This document shows, piece after piece, positions 51,389 through 60,792 of a stretch of 64,000 bases of DNA. Source of the DNA: an uncultured Chryseobacterium sp. (lineage in GTDB: Bacteria > Bacteroidota > Bacteroidia > Flavobacteriales > Weeksellaceae); the NCBI RefSeq assembly GCF_913776365.1, contig NZ_CAJYMO010000272.1, positions 1 to 64,000 on the forward strand, written 5' to 3'. Under the pieces are notes generated by a model, which saw nothing but the letters and a program-made list of their open reading frames with translations, ran no database searches and was not told the origin of the DNA. A program made the position numbers and the translations under genes. Position 1 is the stretch's first letter. Every line of letters begins with the position of its first letter.

Positions 51389-51418
51389 TTGGCATCCTTT
51401 TGATAATTGTTACCTTTG
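51389..51418 (+). promoter_or_regulatory. Canonical flavobacterial promoter of rseP (TTG-N19-TACCTTTG)
   Basis: TTG 51389-51391; TACCTTTG 51411-51418. Confidence 0.7.
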
Positions 51419-51441
51419 CAAATTAAACATAAAAAGCATTA

Positions 51442-52791
51442 ATGGAAATAGCAATCAAACTGTTTCAATTTATATTGAGCATTTCTATCCTGGTCATCCT
51501 TCACGAACTCGGGCATTTCTTACCCGCCAAATGGTTCAAGACCAAAGTTGAAAAATTCTATCTGTTCTTCGATCCCTGGTTTTCACTGGTAAAGAAAAAA
51601 GTAGGTGAAACCGAGTATGGAATCGGCTGGCTTCCTTTCGGAGGCTATGTAAAAATCGCCGGAATGGTGGATGAGAGCATGGATACGGAACAATTGAAGC
51701 AGCCTGCACAGCCATGGGAATTCAGGGCAAAACCGGCCTGGCAGAGGCTGATTATCATGCTGGGAGGTGTTACGGTAAACTTTTTCCTGGCCTGGTTTAT
51801 TTACACCTGCCTTTCCTTGTTCAACGGAGAAGTATATGCAGACCTTAATAAATTCAGCAATGGGATCGGCGTTACGGAAGCAGGAAGAAAGATGGGCTTT
51901 GAAAACGGTGATAAGATCATCAGCATCGACGGAAAGCCTGCTGAACGGCTGGATAATGCTTCTATCAATATCTTACTGGGCGACAATGCTACCGTATTGA
52001 GAAACGGAAAGGAAATTACGTTCCCGATCAATAAAGAAGGCGTGGCAGAAGTACTGAAACAGAGGGAAGCCAAAATGTACATTGCACCGAGATTCCCAAT
52101 GACCGTAGATTCCCTGGTAACGCCGTCTGCAAAGGCTTCGGGACTGCTGAAAGGCGACCGTATTGTTTCCGTAAACGGTAAAGCGACTCCTTTTTTTGAT
52201 GAAGTCGGGACGGTGCTTACTGAAAACAAAGGTAAAAACGTAGCAATCGAAGTGCTTAGAAACGGAAAGCAGGAAACCCTGTCTGCTGCAGTAGACAAAA
52301 ACGGGAAACTGGGCGTTGCTGTAGACCAGGCTGGCGTGAATAACGTGATTACGGATAAAAAATATTCTTTCGGAGAAGCCATCCCAAGAGGTTTTGTGCG
52401 CACCATTGAGGCATTGACCATGCAGGTGAAACAATTCAAGATCATGTTCAACTCCAAAATCCAGGGTTATAAAAACGTAGGCGGCCCTATCGCCATCATT
52501 AAGAATATGCCGATTGACAAAAGTTCAGACGGCGACATTTCCATCAACTGGACTGCTTTCTGGAGTTTTACCGCGATGTTTTCCGTATGGCTTGCTTTCC
52601 TGAACCTGATCCCGATTCCCGGACTGGACGGAGGCCACGTTATTTTCACGTTGTACGAAATGATTGTAGGGAAACCGGTTCCGCAAAAAGTTTTGGAAAA
52701 TGCCCAGATGATTGGGGTAGTATTCCTATTAGGACTCATGATCCTCATTTTTGGAAGTGATATTTTCAAGGTATTTACCGGGAAATTATAA
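51442..52791 (+). CDS. rseP: RIP metalloprotease RseP
   Basis: HELGHF, PDZ, NLIPIPGLDGGH. Confidence 0.95.
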   Translation: MEIAIKLFQFILSISILVILHELGHFLPAKWFKTKVEKFYLFFDPWFSLVKKKVGETEYGIGWLPFGGYVKIAGMVDESMDTEQLKQPAQPWEFRAKPAWQRLIIMLGGVTVNFFLAWFIYTCLSLFNGEVYADLNKFSNGIGVTEAGRKMGFENGDKIISIDGKPAERLDNASINILLGDNATVLRNGKEITFPINKEGVAEVLKQREAKMYIAPRFPMTVDSLVTPSAKASGLLKGDRIVSVNGKATPFFDEVGTVLTENKGKNVAIEVLRNGKQETLSAAVDKNGKLGVAVDQAGVNNVITDKKYSFGEAIPRGFVRTIEALTMQVKQFKIMFNSKIQGYKNVGGPIAIIKNMPIDKSSDGDISINWTAFWSFTAMFSVWLAFLNLIPIPGLDGGHVIFTLYEMIVGKPVPQKVLENAQMIGVVFLLGLMILIFGSDIFKVFTGKL

Positions 52792-52818
52792 TATTTTTTA
52801 AAAATTTAAAAAAAATAG

Positions 52819-52849
52819 TTGCGCAGTACAGATATTCGTCCTATATTTG
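52819..52849 (+). promoter_or_regulatory. tRNA-Asn copy 1 promoter (TTG-N20-TATATTTG)
   Basis: Direct reading. Confidence 0.75.
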
Positions 52850-52872
52850 CACCACTTAAAACAGAAGGACAT

Positions 52873-52946
52873 TCCTCCTTAGCTCAGTTGGTTAGAGCAT
52901 CTGACTGTTAATCAGAGGGTCGCTGGTTCGAGCCCAGCAGGAGGAG
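52873..52946 (+). tRNA. tRNA-Asn (GTT), copy 1
   Basis: Acceptor TCCTCCT/AGGAGGA, anticodon loop CTGTTAA, T-loop TTCGAGC. Confidence 0.97.
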
Positions 52947-52950
52947 CAAG

Positions 52951-52979
52951 AAGGCTTACAGCAATGTAGGCCTTTTTTT
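52951..52979 (+). terminator. tRNA-Asn copy 1 terminator
   Basis: aaggcttaca gcaa tgtaggccttttttt. Confidence 0.85.
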
Positions 52980-53089
52980 ATGCCCTGAATTTTCTTTTCG
53001 CTGATTAATTTAATTCCCTGATAAATAATAAAATAGAGCTGCAACCTGCATCAATACGGGAAAATTTTAATTATTTATGAAATAAAAAC

Positions 53090-53120
53090 TTGCTTGGTAT
53101 TGATAATCGTTTTATATTTG
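53090..53120 (+). promoter_or_regulatory. tRNA-Asn copy 2 promoter (TTG-N20-TATATTTG)
   Basis: Direct reading. Confidence 0.75.
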
Positions 53121-53142
53121 CACCACTCTAATGAAGGAAAAT

Positions 53143-53216
53143 TCCTCCTTAGCTCAGTTGGTTAGAGCATCTGACTGTTAATCAGAGGGTCGCTGGTTCG
53201 AGCCCAGCAGGAGGAG
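53143..53216 (+). tRNA. tRNA-Asn (GTT), copy 2
   Basis: Identical to copy 1, offset 270 bp. Confidence 0.97.
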
Positions 53217-53220
53217 CAAA

Positions 53221-53249
53221 AAGACGTACAGCAATGTAGGTCTTTTTTT
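53221..53249 (+). terminator. tRNA-Asn copy 2 terminator
   Basis: aagacgtaca gcaa tgtaggtcttttttt. Confidence 0.8.
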
Positions 53250-53315
53250 ATGCCCTTAATCCAGGTATCAAGTCCAGGTTTGCATATATTTTGTACCATT
53301 GGTAATAAATTGCGC

Positions 53316-53945
53316 ATGTGCTATAACTTCAATAATAAAAAAGTCAGTTTAAAGAAAGCAGTAGAGGATCTCGGGGCAGAAGGATATGATGAGGAAAACT
53401 TTGTACTGAAAGGCAGCATCAATGCATTCACCAAGCAAACGGAACCTGAAATCCCTGCTATTGTCAATCATAACGGGATTGTGCTGATGAATACATTCTG
53501 GGGCGTCAAAGAACACCCGGACGCTCCAACCAAAGGAAAAAACCTGCAATCTGAAAATACCCACACGTTTTACCGTAAAATCGAAAAAAACAGGTGCCTT
53601 ATTCCCGCATCTTCCTACTTCGAACACAAAACCGTGTCTGTGCCGGGAAAGAAAACCCCGGTAAAAGTAAAGCATGAAATGTTCTGGAAAGATAAAGCCC
53701 AGTTTTATATCGCCGGGTATTTTGATATCTATTCAGACGGCAACCTGGGTTTCGGCCTGGTGACCACATTACCGAATCCGGTACAGGCCGAAATCCACAA
53801 CCGGATGATTATTACCCTCGATGCGAGGTCAGGCCGTGCTTTCCTGGAGCAGGAGCCGATTGAGAGGTTTCAGTTCCCTCAGTATTCACCGGATCTGCAA
53901 TATGCCAACCTGGAACCTGAAAAGACACCGGATACCCTTTTTTAG
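53316..53945 (+). CDS. SOS response-associated peptidase (SRAP/YedK/HMCES)
   Basis: Mature N-terminus M-C-Y-N; RCLIPASSYFEH; HNRMIITL. Confidence 0.92.
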   Translation: MCYNFNNKKVSLKKAVEDLGAEGYDEENFVLKGSINAFTKQTEPEIPAIVNHNGIVLMNTFWGVKEHPDAPTKGKNLQSENTHTFYRKIEKNRCLIPASSYFEHKTVSVPGKKTPVKVKHEMFWKDKAQFYIAGYFDIYSDGNLGFGLVTTLPNPVQAEIHNRMIITLDARSGRAFLEQEPIERFQFPQYSPDLQYANLEPEKTPDTLF

Positions 53946-53958
53946 CCTTTATACAACA

Positions 53959-53981
53959 AGAGCCCCGGACTGCGGGGCTCT
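53959..53981. terminator. Hairpin after the SRAP gene
   Basis: agagccccg gactg cggggctct. Confidence 0.65.
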
Positions 53982-53994
53982 GTATTTATTTGGT

Positions 53995-54234
53995 TTAAAG
54001 ATAAAATGGAGATGCGGAAGCGGAATCGGGTTCCGTATAGATGGTAATAATGCTGTTTTTCAGCAACAGTGCCGGAAGCATCATTCCGGAGCCGTCTTTT
54101 TCATAATACATGCCTTTCACATTGGCGTCATCGGTAATGGCTTCCGTAATTTCCGAATGGATCTTTTTAAAGTATTCTATGCTTTCGAATTCCAGGATAA
54201 TTTTTTCAAGCGGTGTTTTGATTTCTATTTTCAT
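53995..54234 (-). CDS. Hypothetical small protein (79 aa)
   Basis: Compact ORF with strong helix/strand pattern and its own intergenic space. Confidence 0.6.
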   Translation of the reverse strand: MKIEIKTPLEKIILEFESIEYFKKIHSEITEAITDDANVKGMYYEKDGSGMMLPALLLKNSIITIYTEPDSASASPFYL

Positions 54235-54499
54235 AATGTATCGGGTTTATTATTTAACGTCATTGAATCGGCAGTCCCTGCTGCTTCCGGAATCACTGAT
54301 GCAAAATACACGCCTTCTTTTGCAGAAAAATCCCGACACCTTTATTTTACGGAAAGGGGCCGTAAAAGATAACGGATGATCATCTTATTTCATTACCTTT
54401 GCCGTTTATAGGAAAGCCGTCTTTCAGGCTGAATATTTTAACTCGTAACAATAAAACTGCATACTTTTTGTTTATGCTAATAGCTTGAAGGAACAACAA

Positions 54500-57025
54500 A
54501 TGTCAATTAACCATCCGAAATACTACGCTCTTTTTTTTCTGCTCTTTTTTTTCGACTGTATCTATTGCCAGAATACAGCTTCCGGAAGGATTGTTGATGC
54601 AAAAACCAATAAGGATGTCACGGGAGTCGATCTGTTCATCAATGACGACGAAAAGCCGGCACTTACCACCACCTCAGGGAATTTCCTTGTTCAGTCGGAT
54701 ACCATCATCTATAAATTAAAATTTCTCAGGAAAAACTATGCCTTGCAGAGCATAGAAATCAGCCCTGAAAATGCTTCCAATATTTTCGTTAAGCTTGCAC
54801 AGGAAAAAGTAAGCTCCATTGAAGAAGTGGTGATCCATAACGAAAAGCCTAAATATAAGAACAAAAAGGAAAACCCTGCGTATGCCATTATGCAGAAAGT
54901 GTGGGAACGCAAAAGAAACAACGGTCTTGATAAATTTGACACGTATACGTTCAAGGAGTATGAAAAGATCCAGTTTGATGCCAACAACCTGGACAGTGCT
55001 TTCATGAAGAGGAAAATCTTCAACAAGCTGGATTTTATTTTCGATTATGCCGATTCTACTGCCAGCGGTAAAATCGGGCTTCCGCTTTTCCTGAATGAAG
55101 CCGTCTATGAAAACTATGGGGAAAACAGGCCATCCAAAAGGAACAAGAGATTGCTGGTAGCCCAGAAAACCTCAGGCTTCCAGGACAACCAGATCATTAC
55201 CCTGACCGCTAAGAACCTTTACCGTGATATCAATATTTATGACAATACCCTGAATTATTTCGACATCGGATTTCCGAGCCCGGTGGGAGAAACCGGATTC
55301 AGCACTTACGATTACAATCTGATCGACACGATTTCGATCCGCGGTGAAAACGCTTTTAAAATACGGTACCTGCCGAAAAGAACGGAAGTCCTTGCCTTCC
55401 AGGGATACCTGTATATTGATACCGACAGCTATGCCGTACTGGGAGCAACGTTAAAATCAACCCAGAAAATCAATGTGAACTTCATCAACGGCATTTCCAC
55501 GGAACTGGAATATGACAATCCGGATGAAAACACATTCCTGCCGAGAAAGGTGATTACGGAAATCGAAATGACCCCTTTTTCAAAGAAGAAAAGCGCCAAA
55601 AGCATCGTGGCAAAGCGGTCTGTGGACTATTCCGACTACGGTTTCAACAAACCTCTTGAAGATAAACTCTTTAAAAGGACCGAAGAAGAATACAGCGATC
55701 AGTTTGTTGAAAAAGATGACGCCTATTGGGTACAGGCCCGGCCCGACTCACTGTCAAAAAGCGAACAGGGAATCTATGATATGCTGGATAAGCTCCAGCA
55801 GACCCCGAAGTTTAACCGGCTGGTAAAACTATATGAAACACTGGGTTCCGGCTATTACAATGTAGCCAAAAGCATTGACCTCGGCTCTATTTTTTCTGTT
55901 TACGGTAAAAATGAAGTGGAAGGAGACCGGATAAGGATCGGTGCGAGAACATATTTTACACGGAATGATCCCTGGAGGCTGCAGTTTTATACGGCTTACG
56001 GCTTCAAAGACCACCAGGTGAAATACGGGGCGGAAGGACGGTTTATGTTTAACCGGGTAAACCGCTTTACCGTCGGGGCAGGGACCAGAAGGGACATCTT
56101 GCAGCTCGGCGTACAGCTTACCAACGACGATGGGATCATGGCCCGGACATTTGCCTCCTCCACTCTTTTTGCAAGGGGCGAAAACGCTTCTTTAAGCTCC
56201 GTAAACCAGACCAATGTCTTTACCTCTATAGAACCCTGGAAAAATATCCAGTTGAGGCTGGACGGTACGATGCAGAGCATCAAATCAGCCAATCCGGATG
56301 GATTCAACCTGATGTATTACAAAGACGGCAATGTAAGGAAGACAACCAATGATTCCCACCTTGCCCTGAGCCTTATTGCAAGACCGGGCGCCAAATTTTC
56401 ACAGACCGGCCTTGACCGGACCGAGCATGGAACACTGGCACCAACCATTATCCTGAAATATACCCGTGGGATCGAAGGCCTTTTCGGATCGGACTTTACG
56501 TATAACAAGCTTCAGTTTATGTTTTACAAGCCGATCCTGATCGGGAGCTGGGGCAAGCTGATGCTGAATTTTGAAGCGGGAAAAAACTTCGATACCGTGC
56601 CCCTGGCATTGCAGAATGTAATTCCGGGTAACCAGTCGTACAGCCTGGCGGCCAACACATTTGCACAGCTTAACTATTATGAATTTGTAGCGGACACGTA
56701 TACCACCCTTCATCTGGAACATCACTTTAACGGAAAGATCCTTTCTTTCATTCCGCTGATCAAAAAACTGAAACTACGGGAGGTTGCTTTTATCAGAAGC
56801 GCTTACGGAACATTGAGTGATGATTCAAAAGCCATCAATGTGACCGGATTCAAGTATTCTGCCCCGAGTGAACATATCTATTATGAATACGGAGTAGGCC
56901 TCGAAAACATCGGTTTCGGGAACCTGAGGATTTTCAGGGTAGACTTTAACTGGAGAGGGAATTACCTGGACCGGCCGGATATTTCAAAATTCGGAATCAA
57001 AGCCGGATTTCAGGTAAACTTTTAG
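54500..57025 (+). CDS. DUF5686 / carboxypeptidase-like regulatory domain outer-membrane protein
   Basis: Signal peptide, CarboxypepD_reg-like N-terminus, C-terminal beta-barrel ending in aromatic (VNF). Confidence 0.88.
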   Translation: MSINHPKYYALFFLLFFFDCIYCQNTASGRIVDAKTNKDVTGVDLFINDDEKPALTTTSGNFLVQSDTIIYKLKFLRKNYALQSIEISPENASNIFVKLAQEKVSSIEEVVIHNEKPKYKNKKENPAYAIMQKVWERKRNNGLDKFDTYTFKEYEKIQFDANNLDSAFMKRKIFNKLDFIFDYADSTASGKIGLPLFLNEAVYENYGENRPSKRNKRLLVAQKTSGFQDNQIITLTAKNLYRDINIYDNTLNYFDIGFPSPVGETGFSTYDYNLIDTISIRGENAFKIRYLPKRTEVLAFQGYLYIDTDSYAVLGATLKSTQKINVNFINGISTELEYDNPDENTFLPRKVITEIEMTPFSKKKSAKSIVAKRSVDYSDYGFNKPLEDKLFKRTEEEYSDQFVEKDDAYWVQARPDSLSKSEQGIYDMLDKLQQTPKFNRLVKLYETLGSGYYNVAKSIDLGSIFSVYGKNEVEGDRIRIGARTYFTRNDPWRLQFYTAYGFKDHQVKYGAEGRFMFNRVNRFTVGAGTRRDILQLGVQLTNDDGIMARTFASSTLFARGENASLSSVNQTNVFTSIEPWKNIQLRLDGTMQSIKSANPDGFNLMYYKDGNVRKTTNDSHLALSLIARPGAKFSQTGLDRTEHGTLAPTIILKYTRGIEGLFGSDFTYNKLQFMFYKPILIGSWGKLMLNFEAGKNFDTVPLALQNVIPGNQSYSLAANTFAQLNYYEFVADTYTTLHLEHHFNGKILSFIPLIKKLKLREVAFIRSAYGTLSDDSKAINVTGFKYSAPSEHIYYEYGVGLENIGFGNLRIFRVDFNWRGNYLDRPDISKFGIKAGFQVNF

Positions 57026-57031
57026 AATAAC

Positions 57032-57060
57032 AAAACTCCTTCATAAAGAAGGAGTTTTTT
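57032..57060 (+). terminator. Terminator of the DUF5686 gene
   Basis: aaaactccttc ataaa gaaggagtttttt. Confidence 0.85.
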
Positions 57061-57065
57061 ACTGG

Positions 57066-57251
57066 TCAGGATTCCGAAGGATAGTCTTTGCAGCCGTTGC
57101 AGTGGGCAACAATGTACACGATATTGCACGTTGGCCTCTGCCCTTCAGGGATTGCACAATACACATCACACGGAAGACAGCCTGCCGAAGGATTGATTCC
57201 TCCCGCCACTTCTTTCAGCTGCTGCCTGCTGATTTTTTTCAGGTTTTTCAT
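57066..57251 (-). CDS. Double-glycine-leader, cysteine-rich bacteriocin/RiPP-like precursor peptide
   Basis: MKNLKKISRQQLKEVAGG leader and 43-aa core with six Cys (CxxC...CxxC). Confidence 0.75.
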   Translation of the reverse strand: MKNLKKISRQQLKEVAGGINPSAGCLPCDVYCAIPEGQRPTCNIVYIVAHCNGCKDYPSES

Positions 57252-57398
57252 AATGACTTTGTTTTAATTTGATGATGGGCCCAATCCGGCTCAGATGGTA
57301 TAATCTGTTACGTATTTGACACTTACCAAATATATAAATATTTCTCTTTGAATTGAAAAATATAACAAGAAATAAATTCATTTGAATAACCGCATAAA

Positions 57399-57424
57399 AA
57401 AACCTCAGCAATTGCTGAGGTTTT
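57399..57424 (-). terminator. Terminator of rpmA, perfect palindrome
   Basis: aaaacctcagcaattgctgaggtttt. Confidence 0.85.
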
Positions 57425-57448
57425 GATTTTTATAAAACGCGTAATTGA

Positions 57449-57706
57449 TTAAGCGTTTGCTTCTACAGATACAAAAGACCTGTTGTTTGCTTTCTTTCTG
57501 AAAACTACTTTACCATCAATCAGAGCAAACAAAGTGTGGTCTTTACCGATACCCACGTTTGCACCCGGGTGGTGTTGCGTACCTCTTTGTCTAACAATAA
57601 TATTTCCGGCAATAGCTTCCTGACCTCCGAAAATCTTTACTCCTAATCTCTTGGAATGTGATTCTCTACCGTTTTTGGAACTACCAACTCCTTTCTTATG
57701 TGCCAT
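57449..57706 (-). CDS. rpmA: 50S ribosomal protein L27
   Basis: [24 protein letters not shown]. Confidence 0.98.
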   Translation of the reverse strand: MAHKKGVGSSKNGRESHSKRLGVKIFGGQEAIAGNIIVRQRGTQHHPGANVGIGKDHTLFALIDGKVVFRKKANNRSFVSVEANA

Positions 57707-57734
57707 TTTATTCTAAGGTTTTTTGGTTTAACAA

Positions 57735-58121
57735 TTATTCTGCACCTTCAGCAGATTCGTCTGCTTTTTTAGTGGTTTTCTTAGCAGGTTTCTCTGCTTT
57801 TTGTCCTCCGTCAAATCCTGTGATTCCAGTGATACGGATCTGAGTTAAAGATTGTCTGTGACCATTTTTTACCTGATAACCTTTTCTTCTTTTCTTTTTG
57901 AAAACGATTACTTTATCAGCTTTTACGTGGTCTAGGATCTCTGCTTCTACAGTGATTCCGCTTACAGCTGGGGCGCCTACAGTGATTGAACCGTTTACGG
58001 TAAGAAGAATCTTATCAAAAGATACTTTTCCTCCTTTGTCTCCTTTTAAACGGTTTACAAACAACTTCTGGTCTTGCTCAACTTTGTATTGAAGCCCTGC
58101 TATTTCTACAATTGCAAACAT
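57735..58121 (-). CDS. rplU: 50S ribosomal protein L21
   Basis: MFAIVEIAGLQYKVE; KKRRKGYQVKNGHRQ; Lys/Glu/Ala-rich tail. Confidence 0.97.
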   Translation of the reverse strand: MFAIVEIAGLQYKVEQDQKLFVNRLKGDKGGKVSFDKILLTVNGSITVGAPAVSGITVEAEILDHVKADKVIVFKKKRRKGYQVKNGHRQSLTQIRITGITGFDGGQKAEKPAKKTTKKADESAEGAE

Positions 58122-58299
58122 TGTTTATAAATTTTTAGTTATTTCGAGGTGCAAATATAAGCATTATTTTCTAATCCATTCAAATTCAACCGTATCTTTT
58201 TCTATAAAATTTTAACTATGCAAAGAATAATTTATCACAATAAAGTGATTAAAATTCACGTTAAAAAGAATAACTTCGCACAGATCAAATATATTTAAT

Positions 58300-59190
58300 A
58301 TGAAAAAAACCTTAAAATTTCCCTTCCTTGCGGGAGCCATTGCTGCTCTCTCACTGACCGCCTGTAACGATGACACCATGGAAACACCTTCCCTGCAGCA
58401 GGAACAGCAGGCCGAAAGCCTGAGACCGGAACAGCCGGGTGATCTGGAGAAGGTATGCTATTATGTAGACCAGAACTGGAGCTCCAGCGCCGTGCTTACC
58501 ACCTCACTACAGAATTCCGCTGACACCAGCTTTATGAATTCCCAGATGACCAAAATTGCAAGCCTGTGGGGAAGAAGCAATCCTACCCTGAGATTCGTAA
58601 ACGATCCGTCCAATTACAACTCCACCTACAATGCCATTTCCTACTCCACCGGAAAGATCTACTATGGCTATGCGATTTATTATGATGCTAAAAACAAAGG
58701 TGGGGATATCGTAAATGCCATGATTCTGGCTCACGAGTATGGCCACCAGCTACAGTACATCTTTGGTCTCCCGACAGTGAACGAATCGACTGCAAGGCCG
58801 AATGAACTGGAAGCAGACGGTTTTGCAGGCTATTATCTGAGAAGGCCGAACGGCTATAACCAGACTTCCTTCACCCAGATTGCGGCAGCTTACGAGTTTG
58901 CGCAGAGCATCGGGGATTATCAGACCAACAGTCCGGGGCACCACGGAACGCCTCCCCAGCGGAGATCGGCCGTGCGTCTGGGATTCCTGTTAGGCCAGTA
59001 TGACCTTACGGCTTCTGCCTTTGATTATAATTTCTTCTATTATTACCAGGGCGTCCTTAACGGCACCTATAAAATGGGAAAGAATACCCAGTATCCTGAA
59101 ATCGATGCCTTTATGCAGCAGCATATGGAAGAGCTGAGAAAAATCCAGAGCGGGGAAATTTCTGCTGAAGAATTTAAAAACCTTAAGTAA
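58300..59190 (+). CDS. Neutral zinc metallopeptidase lipoprotein
   Basis: Lipobox SLTAC; HEYGHQLQ...ELEADGFAGYYLRR. Confidence 0.88.
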   Translation: MKKTLKFPFLAGAIAALSLTACNDDTMETPSLQQEQQAESLRPEQPGDLEKVCYYVDQNWSSSAVLTTSLQNSADTSFMNSQMTKIASLWGRSNPTLRFVNDPSNYNSTYNAISYSTGKIYYGYAIYYDAKNKGGDIVNAMILAHEYGHQLQYIFGLPTVNESTARPNELEADGFAGYYLRRPNGYNQTSFTQIAAAYEFAQSIGDYQTNSPGHHGTPPQRRSAVRLGFLLGQYDLTASAFDYNFFYYYQGVLNGTYKMGKNTQYPEIDAFMQQHMEELRKIQSGEISAEEFKNLK

Positions 59191-59298
59191 ACATTCATTT
59201 TCGATATTATTCTTCGGGAGGTAAGCTTGGTCTTGCCTCCTTTTGTTTTCCGTAATATGGTAAAGTTTATCTATTTTTGATGTCTCATCCACCCGTTT

Positions 59299-60390
59299 AT
59301 GAAAAGAGATCTCTACATTGATTTTGCTAAAGGGACAGCAACCCTTTCGATTGTTTTTATCCACACGGCATTCTGGTCCGGACAGTTTTATATTCCGGCA
59401 GAAGTAAGGGTATTTTCGCTGGTATTCGATGTGGCGCTATTTTACGCGCTGAGCGGAATTACTTCGGGTGCCCATATCGAAAAGACATTCTACCGTTTAC
59501 TGAAGCTGCAGATTACCTACATGATTTTTGTAACGCTCCTCTTTTTCCTGGATTATTTCTTTAAAGTTTTCGGTCTTACCTTTTTCTCTGCAGAATGGCT
59601 GCAGGATTTTTATTCGACCTTTGGATCGAAATATGCGGCAACCAGCGTCTCTTCGGTTCCGCAATGGGAAAACCTGGGCAACTGGTACCTTCATCAGTAC
59701 ACCAATGCCGATACCTTTCCCGTAGTGATGGGAAGCTTCTGGTACCTTAAAGTCTACTTTATTCTTACTGTTCTGGGGGTTCTCATCCTGAGGTTTTTCC
59801 CGGGGCATATTCCGTGGTTCATCGGCCTCTGTATTGCTCTGACTTTATTGTTCAATATTTTCCCGGAAATTTATCCTTCAGGGCAGGTAGGCTATGTGGC
59901 TTTTTATATGGCTGTTTTTCTTACAGGCAATCTGATGAAAGGCAGGAAGATTCCGGATAAGATCGTTCCGGTGCTGTACGGACTGGTAGCTGTGGCATTG
60001 TTATGGATGTTCTGGTTCTACGGAAATGAGATTTTTTATAAGATCAACCGCAACAAATTTCCGCCTAAAATCCCTTACATCATCTGGGCACTCTTCTCTC
60101 TGGTCACCTTATTTACAGGTTATAACCGGTTACAAATAACCAGAGAAAGCTTCATCACCCATATCGGCAGAAATGCTATTTTTTTCTATTTTGCCCAAGG
60201 GATCAGTTCTTCTCTGGTGTATTTTATCGTGGTCCAGTTTCAGGAAAATCTGCCGTGGTGGCTCTTGATGATCCTGGTATATGCGATCAATATCGGGCTT
60301 GCTTTCTTAATTTCAGGATTTCTGAAAAAGGCAGACGACAGCGGTTGGAAAGTGCTGCAGTTCCTGCGTATGAAAACAGCCGTCAGATAA
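59299..60390 (+). CDS. Acyltransferase 3 family membrane protein
   Basis: 'RDLYIDFAKGTATLSIVFIHTAFW' and multi-TM. Confidence 0.85.
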   Translation: MKRDLYIDFAKGTATLSIVFIHTAFWSGQFYIPAEVRVFSLVFDVALFYALSGITSGAHIEKTFYRLLKLQITYMIFVTLLFFLDYFFKVFGLTFFSAEWLQDFYSTFGSKYAATSVSSVPQWENLGNWYLHQYTNADTFPVVMGSFWYLKVYFILTVLGVLILRFFPGHIPWFIGLCIALTLLFNIFPEIYPSGQVGYVAFYMAVFLTGNLMKGRKIPDKIVPVLYGLVAVALLWMFWFYGNEIFYKINRNKFPPKIPYIIWALFSLVTLFTGYNRLQITRESFITHIGRNAIFFYFAQGISSSLVYFIVVQFQENLPWWLLMILVYAINIGLAFLISGFLKKADDSGWKVLQFLRMKTAVR

Positions 60391-60395
60391 GAATG

Positions 60396-60635
60396 CTAAT
60401 TGGAGCGTCTTCCGCTTCTTGCAATCAGAGCAATGATGATGATCAGCAGGATGGCGCCGCCAACAATATACATCGGGTCAGCATACCATTCTGTCGTGGT
60501 AGTGGTGGTACTGTTTGTGGTTACCGCACCGCCGGATGTCGTTTCCTGGGCAAAAGCAGTAAAAGACATCAATAGGGAGAATGCAAATGTCATCAATGCA
60601 TTTCGTTTACTTTTTAAAATAGCCGTTGTTTCCAT
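60396..60635 (-). CDS. Small membrane protein with Thr-rich linker (79 aa)
   Basis: Signal-like N-terminus, TTNSTTTTTTEW, single TM, basic tail. Confidence 0.65.
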   Translation of the reverse strand: METTAILKSKRNALMTFAFSLLMSFTAFAQETTSGGAVTTNSTTTTTTEWYADPMYIVGGAILLIIIIALIARSGRRSN

Positions 60636-60792
60636 TATTTAAATTTTTGTTTGGTTTTAGAACAATAACAAAAAAAGTACCAGTATGATCCGGAATCAAG
60701 GCAGAAACATTCCTGCAGTCCGTCAAAAAGTTAATAAAAATAAACTGCTGTCGTATTGCAAATTATTTTAATTTTACGGAAAATTTGATACT

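Noticed and set aside
52873-53216. Tandem tRNA-Asn as att site of an integrated element
   Set aside because: The repeats include promoter and terminator, only ~200 bp lies between them, and no integrase or phage gene is nearby.
53316-53945. SRAP protein as part of a defence/SOS island
   Set aside because: SRAP is a common standalone abasic-site repair gene; neighbours are tRNAs and unrelated genes.
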